Notes: generated from the sequence alone by a model not told the origin. 64,000 bases of DNA from Streptomyces pseudogriseolus (GCA_002154585.1 MUNG01000010.1:1-64000); one strand, 5' to 3'; positions 43,182-51,492 are shown, numbered from the stretch's first letter. Made by a program: numbers and translations.

Positions 43182-44192
43182 ATGGTGTTCAAACGACTGC
43201 TCGGATCTCTCGGGGTGGGCGGCCCCACGGTCGACACGGTCCTCGACCCCGGCCCGGCCCGGCCCGGCGGCGCACTGACCGGCCAGGTCCATCTCGAGGG
43301 CGGGCAGGCCGACTTCGACATCGAGCACCTCACCCTGGAGCTGGTGGCCCGGGTCGAGGCCGAGCACGCCGAGGGCGAGAGCGAGGGCGTCGTCGCCTTC
43401 GAACGGTTCACCGTCGGGGGCGGCTTCCGCCTCGCCGCGGGGCAGCGGCACAGCGTCCCCTTCTCGGTGACGCTGCCGTGGGAGACGCCGGTCACCGAAC
43501 TGCACGGCCAGCAGCTCGGCATCGTCCTCGGCGTGCGCACCGAACTCGCGGTGGCGGGCGCCAAGGACAAGGGCGACCTGGACCCGCTGGCCATCGCCCC
43601 GCTGCCCGTCCAGGAGGCGATCCTCGAGGCGTTCGGACAGCTCGGCTTCGGCTTCAGGTCCGCGGACCTCGAGTACGGCCACATCGCCGGCACCGGCCAG
43701 CAACTGCCGTTCTACCAGGAGATCGAGCTCACCCCGGCGCCCCAGTACGCCCACCAGGTCAACGAGATCGAGGTGACCTTCCTGGCCGGCCCGGGCGGCA
43801 TCGAGGTGGTCCTGGAGGCCGACAAGCGCGGCGGCCTCTTCTCCGGCGGCCACGACGCGCTGACCCGCTTCACCGTCGGCCACCACGACACGCGCGACTG
43901 GAACGCCGAAGTGGACGCGTGGGTGCGCCAGTTGACCGAGCACCGCGCGGCGTACGGGCATCAGGGCGTCGTCCACGGTCACGGCGCCCCGTACGCCGTG
44001 CACGACCACCACGACCACGGCGGTCACCACGACCACGGCGGCGAGCGCCGGAGCGGACCGGGCGTGGGCACCGCCGTCGCGGCGGGCGCGGCGGGTCTGG
44101 CCGTCGGTGTCGTCGGCGGCATGGTCGCGGCCGAAGTCGTCGACGAGGTCGGCGACTTCTTCGAAGGCGACGAGGAGGAGGGCGAGGACTGA
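43182..44192 (+). CDS. Sporulation-control protein Spo0M family
   Basis: 336 residues from ATG 43182, eleven bases after AAAGGAG. The N-terminal ~250 residues form the arrestin-like Spo0M fold (VFKRLLGSLGVGGPTVDTVL, PGGALTGQVHLEGG, RHSVPFSVTLPWETPVT). A His/Asp-rich linker (HDHHDHGGHHDHGGE) may bind metal. A Gly/Ala-rich hydrophobic segment (VAAGAAGLAVGVVGGMVAAE) is followed by an acidic C-terminus. This extension resembles a membrane insertion segment. Control by the shared TTCTAC...GTAGAA palindrome is likely. Confidence 0.9.
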   Translation: MVFKRLLGSLGVGGPTVDTVLDPGPARPGGALTGQVHLEGGQADFDIEHLTLELVARVEAEHAEGESEGVVAFERFTVGGGFRLAAGQRHSVPFSVTLPWETPVTELHGQQLGIVLGVRTELAVAGAKDKGDLDPLAIAPLPVQEAILEAFGQLGFGFRSADLEYGHIAGTGQQLPFYQEIELTPAPQYAHQVNEIEVTFLAGPGGIEVVLEADKRGGLFSGGHDALTRFTVGHHDTRDWNAEVDAWVRQLTEHRAAYGHQGVVHGHGAPYAVHDHHDHGGHHDHGGERRSGPGVGTAVAAGAAGLAVGVVGGMVAAEVVDEVGDFFEGDEEEGED

Positions 44193-44248
44193 GGGCCGCC
44201 CGTACGGGGAGGCGCGGCTGATCGCGTCAGCCGTCCACTCCTGGTAAC

Positions 44249-44266
44249 TTCTACAGTGATGTAGAA
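44249..44266 (+). promoter_or_regulatory. BlaI-like palindrome upstream of the TerB-like gene
   Basis: TTCTACAGTGATGTAGAA is a palindrome with 7-bp arms and a GTGA centre, 63 bp before the start codon. Confidence 0.65.
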
Positions 44267-44328
44267 ATACAGGGAGCCCGGACGACCCCCTTCCGTCCGG
44301 GCTCCCACCCGACACGTACGGAGCTCTC

Positions 44329-44784
44329 ATGGCCCTGTGGGACCGCCTCAAGGAGTCCGCATCGTCGATGCAGACCCAGCTCATGGCGAAGAAGAACGAC
44401 CTGAAGAGCGGCGCCTTCCGGGACGCGAGCATGGCGATGTGCGCGCTGGTCGCCGCCGCCGACGGCACCGTCGACCCCGCCGAGCGTCAGCGCGTCGCCC
44501 AGCTCATCGCCACCAACGAGGTGCTGCAGAACTTCCCCGCCGACGACCTGCGCCGCCGCTTCGAGGACAACCTGAACAAGCTCACCACCGACTTCGACTT
44601 CGGCAAGGTGAGCATCCTCCAGGAGATCGCCAAGGCGAAGAAGAAGCCCGCCGAGGCGCGGGCCGTGATCCAGATCGGCATCGTCATCGGCGGCGCCGAC
44701 GGCGACTTCGACGCGGACGAGCGGGCTGTGGTCCGCGAGGCGTGCTACGCGCTGGACCTGCCGCCCCACGAGTTCGACCTCTGA
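44329..44784 (+). CDS. TerB-family tellurite-resistance-type protein
   Basis: 151 residues, all helical, with the acidic metal-binding TerB signature (MCALVAAADGTVDPAERQRVAQLI and GGADGDFDADERAVVREAC). Starts MALWDRLKESASSMQTQL. TerB proteins sit at the inner face of the membrane in Ter stress complexes with TerD-type Ca2+-binding proteins, one of which is coded at 46407. A strong terminator follows. Confidence 0.92.
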   Translation: MALWDRLKESASSMQTQLMAKKNDLKSGAFRDASMAMCALVAAADGTVDPAERQRVAQLIATNEVLQNFPADDLRRRFEDNLNKLTTDFDFGKVSILQEIAKAKKKPAEARAVIQIGIVIGGADGDFDADERAVVREACYALDLPPHEFDL

Positions 44785-44801
44785 CCGACCGCGCGACGCA
44801 C

Positions 44802-44834
44802 GGAGGGCCGGCACCCGCACGGGGCCGGCCCTCC
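44802..44834. terminator. Bidirectional terminator (11-bp stem)
   Basis: GGAGGGCCGGC pairs perfectly with GCCGGCCCTCC across an 11-nt loop, between the convergent TerB-like and M56 peptidase genes. Confidence 0.85.
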
Positions 44835-44855
44835 GGGCATGTCACGCGCGCACGG

Positions 44856-45800
44856 TCACAACGGTGTGGCGGCGTGCAGGATGAGCACCATCGTCACCGC
44901 CGAGTTCGCGGACGACATCGCCGACACGACGGCCCCCGTGGCCGCACCCCAGGCAGCGACGCCCACCGCCGTGAACAGCGAGGGCCACGAACGCACCGCC
45001 GGCGCGGGCCCGAGCAGCGCGGCCACCCGGCGCGGCACCGGGCCCGCCGCGGCCAGACCGGCCAGACCCGCCGGCGCGGCGGCCGGGGCGCCCGGGGACA
45101 CCAGCGCCGCCTTGCCGATCGCCCGGGCCACGGTACGGCGGCTGCCGACCGTCCGCGCCGCGTCCTCGTCCGCCCACCGCTCCGTCGTGTACGACACCGC
45201 CGTGCGCAGCGGACGCAGGAACGGGTTGGCCTGCGCGGCCAGGCGCACCGCGAGCAGGAACCGGTGGTGCCGGGCGGCCAGATGCGCCCGCTCATGGGCG
45301 AACAGCGCCCGCCGCTCGGCCGGTTCCAGACACGCCAGCAGACCCGTCGTGACCACCACACGGCCCCGCCGGCCGCCGCCCGGCAGCGCGTACGCGTACG
45401 GGACGCCGTCCGGCAGGACGGCCACCTCCGTGTCCCGCAGCCCCGCCAGGGCCCGATGGGCCCGGCGGCGCACCCGTGCCTGCCGCCACCACGTCCGGCC
45501 GCACACGGCCAGCACGGCGAACAGCGCGGGAATCGCCGCCTTGCCCGCCACCTCGTCGTAGGGCACCGCCGCCCGCACCTCCGGGTCCGACCAGCCGTCG
45601 GGCAGCGGATTGCCGGGCAGCTGCGCGGTGCCCACCACCATCACCAGGGCGAGGCAGAGCGTGCTGCACACCGCCATCACCGCGGCCACCCAGGTCAGCA
45701 GCCGCGTCGCGGTCCGCGGATGCAGGTGCTGCTCGGCCAGGCGCGCGATCGGCCACGCCGTCAGCGGCAGCACCAGCGGAAGGAAGACGAAGACCCCCAT
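44856..45800 (-). CDS. M56-family membrane metallopeptidase (BlaR1/MecR1-like)
   Basis: 314 residues. Three or four membrane helices surround a cytoplasmic zinc-protease domain. The active site is HERAH (in RRALFAHERAHLAARHH), with the downstream acidic ligand in ERWADEDA. It lacks the extracellular penicillin-binding sensor of BlaR1, as usual in actinobacterial M56 proteins. It is six bases downstream of the blaI-like gene. By analogy it cleaves the BlaI repressor in response to an unknown envelope signal. Confidence 0.92.
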   Translation of the reverse strand: MGVFVFLPLVLPLTAWPIARLAEQHLHPRTATRLLTWVAAVMAVCSTLCLALVMVVGTAQLPGNPLPDGWSDPEVRAAVPYDEVAGKAAIPALFAVLAVCGRTWWRQARVRRRAHRALAGLRDTEVAVLPDGVPYAYALPGGGRRGRVVVTTGLLACLEPAERRALFAHERAHLAARHHRFLLAVRLAAQANPFLRPLRTAVSYTTERWADEDAARTVGSRRTVARAIGKAALVSPGAPAAAPAGLAGLAAAGPVPRRVAALLGPAPAVRSWPSLFTAVGVAAWGAATGAVVSAMSSANSAVTMVLILHAATPL

Positions 45801-45806
45801 GAGGCC

Positions 45807-46196
45807 TCAGTCTTCCCCGTCGGGCCCCGCCGGACGCAGCAGCTCCCGCAGCAGCCGCTCGTCGTCCGGCCCCAGGCCGGTCACGAAGCTGGCCAGCACG
45901 GCCTCACGGTCGCTCTCCGAGTCCAGCACCTTGCGCATCCGCCGGGCGGCCAGCCCCGCCTGGTCCAGCGCGCACGTCCAGGCGAACGACCGCCCCGACC
46001 GCTCCCGCGTGACGGCGCCCTTGGCCAGCAGCCGGGTCAGAATGGTGATCACGGTCGTGTACGCCAGATCACCGCCGAGACGCTCCTGCACCCAGCCCGC
46101 GGTGGCCGGGCCGTCGGCCTCCTTGAGCGCCGACAGGACCAGCGCCTCCAGCTCGCCCTGCCCCCGCCGCCGGGGACGCTGCCGCTGCTCGCCCAC
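45807..46196 (-). CDS. BlaI/MecI-family transcriptional repressor
   Basis: 129 residues from GTG 46196, with CAGGAGGGA upstream. The winged helix covers about 8-75 (GELEALVLSALKEADGPATA, LAYTTVITILTRLLAKGAVTRER), and a C-terminal dimerisation helix region follows. BlaI dimers bind TACA...TGTA palindromes and are cut by the M56 partner. Such a palindrome lies 137 bp upstream and two more precede nearby genes, so a local regulon is likely. Confidence 0.93.
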   Translation of the reverse strand: MGEQRQRPRRRGQGELEALVLSALKEADGPATAGWVQERLGGDLAYTTVITILTRLLAKGAVTRERSGRSFAWTCALDQAGLAARRMRKVLDSESDREAVLASFVTGLGPDDERLLRELLRPAGPDGED

Positions 46197-46332
46197 GCCC
46201 TGTCTCCCTCCTGCCGCCGTGCGTTTCCCGCGCGGACATCGTATAGACGCCCGCGTGTCCGTCTGCCGCGCGCCCTGTGCGGGCGCGCGGCCCGTCCACG
46301 GGACGTACGGTCCCATGCCCTGCCCCGTGATC

Positions 46333-46348
46333 TCTACAGTGATGTAGA
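46333..46348. promoter_or_regulatory. BlaI-like palindrome between the blaI-like and terD-like genes
   Basis: TCTACAGTGATGTAGA is identical at its core to the site at 44249. It lies in the divergent region and could control both directions. Confidence 0.65.
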
Positions 46349-46406
46349 TTCGTAGCTCAGGAACCCAGCCGCGGGTCCGACCGCACCGGCCAAGAAGGAG
46401 CACACC

Positions 46407-46982
46407 GTGGGAGTTTCCCTGTCCAAGGGCGGCAACGTCTCGCTCAGCAAGGAGGCGCCGGGTCTGACCGCCGTCCTCGTCGGCCTCGGCTGGGACGTCC
46501 GTACGACCACCGGCACCGACTACGACCTCGACGCGTCCGCCCTGCTCCTCGACGCCTCCGGCAAGGTGCTGTCGGACCAGCACTTCGTCTTCTACAACAA
46601 CCTGCGCAGCCCCGACGGTTCGGTGGAGCACACCGGCGACAACCTCACCGGTGAGGGCGAGGGCGACGACGAGAGCGTCAAGGTGAACCTCGCGGCCGTG
46701 CCCGCCGAGGTCGGCCGGATCGTGTTCCCCGTCTCCATCCACGACGCGGAGAACCGCGGCCAGAGCTTCGGCCAGGTCCGCAACGCGTTCATCCGGATCG
46801 TCAACCAGAACGGCGGCGCGGAGCTCGCCCGCTACGACCTGTCCGAGGACGCGTCCACCGAGACCGCGATGGTCTTCGGCGAGCTCTACCGGCACGGCGC
46901 CGAGTGGAAGTTCCGCGCCGTCGGGCAGGGTTACGCCTCCGGCCTGGCCGGCATCGCCGCCGACTTCGGCGTGAACGTCTGA
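46407..46982 (+). CDS. TerD-family tellurium-resistance / calcium-binding stress protein
   Basis: 191 residues from GTG 46407 (AAGGAGCACACC upstream). A canonical TerD domain: [69 protein letters not shown] (acidic Ca2+ loop; here cited in part only as FYNNL and GEGEGDDE), [20 protein letters not shown]. It is cytoplasmic and associates with membranes in Ter systems. It is followed by a TatA-like gene and preceded by a BlaI-like site. Confidence 0.93.
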   Translation: MGVSLSKGGNVSLSKEAPGLTAVLVGLGWDVRTTTGTDYDLDASALLLDASGKVLSDQHFVFYNNLRSPDGSVEHTGDNLTGEGEGDDESVKVNLAAVPAEVGRIVFPVSIHDAENRGQSFGQVRNAFIRIVNQNGGAELARYDLSEDASTETAMVFGELYRHGAEWKFRAVGQGYASGLAGIAADFGVNV

Positions 46983-47010
46983 CCCGGGAAGACAGAGGGA
47001 GCGGAAGACC

Positions 47011-47262
47011 ATGTTCGGACTGAGCGAACTGGCCATCATCCTCATCGTCGTCATCGTGATCGTCCTGGCCAGGAAGGGCCCCGAACTGGCGCGCAACGCG
47101 GGCAAGTCGGCCCGCATCCTCAAGGCCGAGGCGCGCGCCATGAAGGAGGCGGAGAAGCAGCAGCAGACGGACACGCCTCCGCGGATCATCCAGGGCGAGA
47201 CGATCCAGGCCCCCACGGACCACCCCCACCCGGACGTCCACCGGGACACCGGGCGCCCGTAA
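47011..47262 (+). CDS. TatA/E-like twin-arginine translocase subunit
   Basis: 83 residues. It has a short N-terminal membrane helix (FGLSELAIILIVVIVIVL), the hinge residues ARKGPELARNAGKSARIL, an amphipathic helix, and a polar tail. The FG-hinge of classical TatA is replaced by RKGP, common among paralogues. It lies 28 bp after the TerD-like gene with its own GGAAGA site, so it may be an alternative pore subunit or a membrane-stress protein co-expressed with TerD. Confidence 0.85.
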   Translation: MFGLSELAIILIVVIVIVLARKGPELARNAGKSARILKAEARAMKEAEKQQQTDTPPRIIQGETIQAPTDHPHPDVHRDTGRP

Positions 47263-47284
47263 CGGGCACGACGGGGGACGGCTG

Positions 47285-47330
47285 CCGGACTCACCACAGC
47301 GCGACGAGTCCGACAGCCGTTCTTCCGGTG
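47285..47330 (-). pseudogene. Remnant of a GNAT acetyltransferase 3' end
   Basis: Minus-strand codons here read RTAVGLVAL, matching RETAAGLIAL at the end of the GNAT fragment at 48142. The DNA of the two segments (about 40 bp) is clearly related, for example CACAGCGCGA followed by GAGTCCG.CAGCCG. Confidence 0.55.
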
Positions 47331-47408
47331 CCCTTGGCCCTGCGCCGCAGACGCCGCCGCAGGTGAGCCGACATTGACCTCGGCGCTTGCGAAGGCCGGG
47401 GCGACGTC

Positions 47409-47966
47409 CTAACTGGCGTCCACGTACGCGAGATGCGCACCGCAGACCGTGCAGCGGAAGAGCATGGCGGTCGCACCGCCGCCCAGGCGGGTCAGGAGGG
47501 GTTCGATCTGCTCCTCGTCGTACAGGCCCATGAGACGCATTTCCGACCTCAACTGCTCCAGGGCTTCCGGGTGTTCCGTCAGCTCGGCATACCCGACCTC
47601 GCCGACGAAGGCCGCCGCGTCCTGGCAGTGGACCAGCCAGTGCGGATCCTGCCAGGCGGAGAAGCCGGGTGTGCGTCGGGTGACCTCGTGCAGGACGTCC
47701 TCGCTGACGCCGTCGAGCCCGTAGGAGTCGGTGAAGTCACCCTCGAAGCGTTCGGCCGCGCTTCCGTCCGCGATGCACCACGGGCAGAGCGGTCCGCCGA
47801 CCTCGTGCGCCGTGTGGAAGCTGGCCGTGTAGATCCAGCCCCTGCCGCGCTCACAGCACGCGCACCTGTCGGCGGACGCGCGGATGGACCCGGTGGCCAG
47901 AGGGTCCGGGTGGTAGCGGAAGAAGGGCAGGTCGTCATGCGTCGCCGGTTCCCGGACTTGGCTCAT
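47409..47966 (-). CDS. CbrC-family (UPF0167) protein
   Basis: 185 residues from ATG 47966. It starts near DLPFFRYHPDPLATGSI, the hallmark of CbrC/UPF0167 proteins. Three Cys pairs are seen (CACC, CPWC, CTVC) and may bind metal. Length matches the family. CbrC relatives are linked to colicin E2 tolerance in enterobacteria, but the biochemical role is unknown. Confidence 0.9.
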   Translation of the reverse strand: MSQVREPATHDDLPFFRYHPDPLATGSIRASADRCACCERGRGWIYTASFHTAHEVGGPLCPWCIADGSAAERFEGDFTDSYGLDGVSEDVLHEVTRRTPGFSAWQDPHWLVHCQDAAAFVGEVGYAELTEHPEALEQLRSEMRLMGLYDEEQIEPLLTRLGGGATAMLFRCTVCGAHLAYVDAS

Positions 47967-48141
47967 GAGGAGCAGTGTGTCCGTGAGCCCGCCGTCGATC
48001 AAGCGCGGTCGCGCGTCCGGCGTTCCAGGACCACGGTGTGCCGCGCGGGGTCGGACGCGTCCGTTCAGCAGGTCGCGGTCAGCCCCGCCCGGTCGGACAT
48101 CCGCCTCCCGGACCGCGTCCCGGGGCGGCTGCCCGGACTGG

Positions 48142-48490
48142 TCACAGCGCGATGAGTCCGGCAGCCGTTTCCCTGAACCCGCAGGCGCTGAGACAGAACG
48201 CGCGCAGGGGCGCCTCGAAGTCGACGTGGAGCCATGTGCAGCCCGCCGCGCGGCTCCCCTCGGCGGCGGCACGGACGAGGGCGGTTCCCACGCCGTGGCC
48301 ACGGCACCGTTGTGCCACCACGGTGTCCAGCACGAAGGCGTGGATCCCGCCGTCCCAGGCGACATTGACGAACCCGACCAGCTCCGCGCCGTCCCGTGCA
48401 CACACCCACCCGAGACTGTGCCGCTCCAGCCTGCTCCTCCAGTCCGTCCGCCCGACCGGGCCCTCGAACCCTTGGCGTGCAGGGCGTTCA
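48142..48490 (-). pseudogene. 5'-truncated GNAT acetyltransferase
   Basis: The C-terminal ~110 codons are intact: RSRLERHSLGWVCARDG, VLDTVVAQRCRGHGVGTALV (acetyl-CoA loop), LHVDFEAPLRAFCLSACGF. Upstream the expected ...ALHAEGFEGPVG is split between two frames near 48475 (ALNALHAK in one, GFEGPVGR in the other), and no N-terminus follows; the DNA beyond reads as other gene debris. An internal GTG might allow a short product, but function is unlikely. Confidence 0.65.
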
Positions 48491-49056
48491 GGGCGCGTAT
48501 GCGCTGGGCGCGGTGGCGCCGGTGGCCGGCCGCCCCGGCCACTGGATCGCCGCGGCGGACACCGGCATCTGCCTGCTGACCCCGGACGGCACACCACACG
48601 AGCCGCCCTGTGGTCCGCCGACGTCGCCGCACCGGTCCTCCGGCGACTGGCGGACAAGGCGGACATCGTCTTCGTCGGCCTGGACGAGGCACAAGGGCTG
48701 TGGGGAAGCGCCCTCACCGCCGACGACGTGCGGCATCTGCTGCCCGTTCCGGGGATCGTCGTCGTCAAGGACGGATCCCGGACGGCGACGCCTTCACACC
48801 CGAGGGCCCGGCCACCGTCCCCGCGCTGCGCACACGCGTGGTGGAACCGGTGGGAGCGGGAGACGCCTTCGCGGCGGGCTTCCTGACGGGCGTCCTGCGC
48901 GGCGAAACCCTCACCCGCGCGCTGCGCCTCGGCCACATCACCGCGGTCTCGGCCCTCCAGGTGACCGCCGACCACGGCCCCCTACCGCCCCCGCGGGAGA
49001 CGGAACGCCTGCTGAGCCTGAGCGACGAGGAGTGGCAGTCACTCACCGGGCGTTGA
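48483..49056 (+). pseudogene. Fused remnants of SMP-30/gluconolactonase-like and KDG-kinase-like (PfkB) genes
   Basis: From 48483 the plus strand reads GAYALGAVAPVAG...HWIAAADTGICLLTPDG, resembling part of an SMP-30/gluconolactonase propeller. From about 48605 another frame gives ALWSADVAAPVLRRLADKAD and VFVGLDEAQGLWGSAL, typical of 2-keto-3-deoxygluconate kinase. Near 48780 the frame shifts again to FTPEGPATVPALRT and the PfkB signature VEPVGAGDAFAAGFLTGVL, ending at 49056. Both genes are 5'-truncated with at least two frame breaks. Confidence 0.65.
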
Positions 49057-50137
49057 GGGCGAGAAGCAGCGGCGATCCGACCCGCCGGAGCGCCTCCGAC
49101 GGGTAAGCAGCCATCCGGCTCTCTTCTCGGAACCGTCGGTGGAAGTCCCCCATCACGTCCGCGACCGGTGCGTAGCGGGCAACGAGACCGGCGATTCCAG
49201 CCGGCATCCCCCGGGGGCGCACCCCCTCCGCGCACGCCCGCACGAACGCTCTACGCTCCTCCGGCCCGTGTCCGAGCAGAGCCACGGCCAGCCAGTCCAC
49301 GAGATGCGTGACGGCGTAACACGGGTCGTACGTGCGGTGCTGCTCGACGAAGTCAGCTTCGTCCGCCGCGAGTTCGAAGCGCGAGGAGAGTGCGAGGCCG
49401 AAGTCTGTGAAGAAGAGCCGCCGGCCGTCGGTGAGGATGTTCTGGAAGTGCGCGTCGAAATGCAGCAGGCCGCCCGCGTTCATGAACGAGATCCCGGCCC
49501 TCAACTCACCGTCCACCAGCGCACACGCCCGTTCGGCGGTCTCCACACCGTGGCTCATCCGCTCACTCAGCCAGTCGTGCAGGTTCTGCGGGATGTACTC
49601 CATGAACAGGAACAGACTGGCCGAGGACTGCTCCAGACCCGCGATGCGCCCCCGTACTTCGGCCGCGCCTCCCCAGTAGGCGACGGCGCGTTCGACGTCG
49701 GCCAGTTCGTCCGGCAGAGGGTGGCCGCCGTCGTCCGGCAGCACGCGCCAGTGGTACATCAGCGGAAAGCCCTCGTAGTCGCCCCCGATGACCCAGTTGG
49801 TCGTCATGTGATGCGCGGCCAGCTCCCGCCACGCGCCGAAGCCAGGGCCGCCGATCGTGCCGACTCCGTAGTGGCAGAAGAGCGGGAGATCGAACAGGTT
49901 CGCCGTGGAGTGCAAGTGGTCCGGTCGCCGCTCGAGATCGGTCAGTCGCACCTGCTTGACGCACACCGGAGTCCCGGCCACGTCCAGCAGTACGGTCCGT
50001 CCGCCGATACCGGAACCGATCGGCGTTCCGGCGTCCACGAGTTCACGCAGTTTGCGGTCACCGCACAGGGCCAGCGAGGTGGACACGGCGCCGTGGGCGG
50101 TCAGGCGGGCGTCGCGGGACATGTCGCGGTGCTTCAC
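49043..50137 (-). CDS. Protein kinase-like (aminoglycoside-phosphotransferase-fold) protein
   Basis: 364 residues from GTG 50137, five bases after GGGGAGG. The kinase-like fold is recognisable: a Gly-rich start (GSGIGGRTVLLDVAG), lysine in PVCVKQVRL, the hinge FLFMEYIPQNLHDWL, a catalytic loop with HFDAHFQNILTDG (HxD..N) and the metal-binding DFGLAL. Lantibiotic-cyclase features are absent. The substrate (protein or small molecule) is unknown. It overlaps the kinase-remnant 3' end by 14 bp and lies in an operon with the upstream S66 peptidase gene. Confidence 0.85.
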   Translation of the reverse strand: MKHRDMSRDARLTAHGAVSTSLALCGDRKLRELVDAGTPIGSGIGGRTVLLDVAGTPVCVKQVRLTDLERRPDHLHSTANLFDLPLFCHYGVGTIGGPGFGAWRELAAHHMTTNWVIGGDYEGFPLMYHWRVLPDDGGHPLPDELADVERAVAYWGGAAEVRGRIAGLEQSSASLFLFMEYIPQNLHDWLSERMSHGVETAERACALVDGELRAGISFMNAGGLLHFDAHFQNILTDGRRLFFTDFGLALSSRFELAADEADFVEQHRTYDPCYAVTHLVDWLAVALLGHGPEERRAFVRACAEGVRPRGMPAGIAGLVARYAPVADVMGDFHRRFREESRMAAYPSEALRRVGSPLLLALNAR

Positions 50138-50166
50138 GCCCGCCTCCCCGTCACGCGGTGGACCCG

Positions 50167-51195
50167 TCACCGCAGTGTCTGCGTCAGTTCGCTCCGGCTC
50201 GCCGTGTGCACCACACGCCCGTGCGCCCCGTTGACGATCGGCATGTACGGCGGGACGTGCCCGCACTCGACGTCGGCAATGATGGGGACGTTCAGGGAGC
50301 CGAGCGCGTCGAGGACCGCTTCGTGCTGGCTGAGGGACGGGCGGTCCGCTGCGCCGGTCCGGCCGACGAGGATGGCGTTCGCGCCGTCGAAGAAGCCGGC
50401 GAGCCTCATGCCGTGCAGCTGGCGACAGGTGGTGAACGCGTCGCTCTCGCAGACCTCCACGTACACGAGGAGTCCCTCGGGGGACCTTTCCCGGGCGAAG
50501 GCGGGGACGTCGAGGTACGGCGTCCCGGCCAGGTTGCACAGCACGTCGACGCAGCCGCCGATCAGTCGGCCCTCGGCCACCACGTCGCCGTCGCCGCCCA
50601 GACGCGTCCAGCCGCCCCGCGCGTCGAGCGTGTACTCGCGTACGTCGGGGTGGAGGACGTAGTCGTCGAAGCCCACGGTCCGGTGGCGTCCGGGCGGGGT
50701 CTGCGTGAAGCGGTGGCCGGGTGGCGCGGCCACGATGTCCAGCCAGGACAGCAGCCCGTCCGGCACGCGGTAGGGCGTGTCCATGAGGTTGTTGCCGTGC
50801 AGGGTCGCCGTGCCCGTGAGCAGCGTGAGGGGAGTCATCAGGGTCGACATGTCGGAGAAGCCGACGACCCACGTCGGTTCGGCTTCACGCAGCCGGTCCC
50901 AGTCGAGCAGCGGGATCAGGTCGATCGCGGTCTCCCCGCCCCACGGCGGCACGATCGCCTTGACGGCGGGGTCGGTGAGCATCGACATCAGCTCGTCCGC
51001 ACGCTCGGCGGCCGGGGCGCTGACGTGCCCGGAACCGTCCATGCAGGCTCCGACGACGACCTCGTACCCCCGTGCCCGTATGTCACCGAGGGCGACGTCC
51101 AGCCGTCCGCGCATCGCTTCCGGCACTCCGCTCGACGGAGCGGTCACACCGACACGGTCACCGGGACGCAGGGGCATCGGAAAGCGCACTGACAT
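50167..51195 (-). CDS. S66-family LD-carboxypeptidase-like protein (MccF/LdcA type)
   Basis: 342 residues from ATG 51195. Recognised by RPGDRVGVTAPSSGVPEA at the start, the nucleophile region PTWVVGFSDMSTLM, and a C-terminal VECGHVPPYMPIVNGAHG carrying the catalytic His, with Glu in between (GLLVYVEVCESD). S66 peptidases cut LD-bonds in muropeptides or detoxify microcin-C-like nucleotidyl peptides (MccF). The length and sequence favour the MccF-like branch, but I cannot choose. No signal peptide. Confidence 0.88.
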   Translation of the reverse strand: MSVRFPMPLRPGDRVGVTAPSSGVPEAMRGRLDVALGDIRARGYEVVVGACMDGSGHVSAPAAERADELMSMLTDPAVKAIVPPWGGETAIDLIPLLDWDRLREAEPTWVVGFSDMSTLMTPLTLLTGTATLHGNNLMDTPYRVPDGLLSWLDIVAAPPGHRFTQTPPGRHRTVGFDDYVLHPDVREYTLDARGGWTRLGGDGDVVAEGRLIGGCVDVLCNLAGTPYLDVPAFARERSPEGLLVYVEVCESDAFTTCRQLHGMRLAGFFDGANAILVGRTGAADRPSLSQHEAVLDALGSLNVPIIADVECGHVPPYMPIVNGAHGRVVHTASRSELTQTLR

Positions 51196-51297
51196 GCGGT
51201 GATCCTGACACGGGACGGCGTCGCCGCGACAGCGGGTTTCGGCGCGCCCAGGCCCGTACGGGACGCGTCCGACACGCGCGGTCAACTCCGGCTTCCG

Positions 51298-51492
51298 TCA
51301 CCGGTCTTCGTACAGCGCCGCCACCTCCCTCGCCCGTTCGGCCAGCCCCGCCCGCAACCCCAGGGGGAGCTCGTCTCCGGACACTCCCGCACCCTCTGCA
51401 TCTCCGGCAGCACGACGGTGACATGGCGGCCCAGCCGGCGCTCAGCGTCGACGACGTCGAGGCGGTGCTCGCCGAGGCGCCGCAGACCTTGT
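51298..51492 (-). pseudogene. Unidentified coding remnant
   Basis: Minus-strand codons read LRRLGEHRLDVVDAERRLG and VTVVLPEMQRVRE, then after a frame break GDELPLGLRAGLAERAREVA to a TGA at 51298-51300. Both parts have G/C-rich third positions and look like the end of a lost gene. I cannot name the family. Confidence 0.35.

Noticed and set aside
49043..50137. Class III/IV lanthipeptide synthetase (kinase-cyclase) from the kinase-like protein
   Set aside because: It has no lyase or LanC-like cyclase domain and no precursor gene nearby; it is a kinase-fold protein only.
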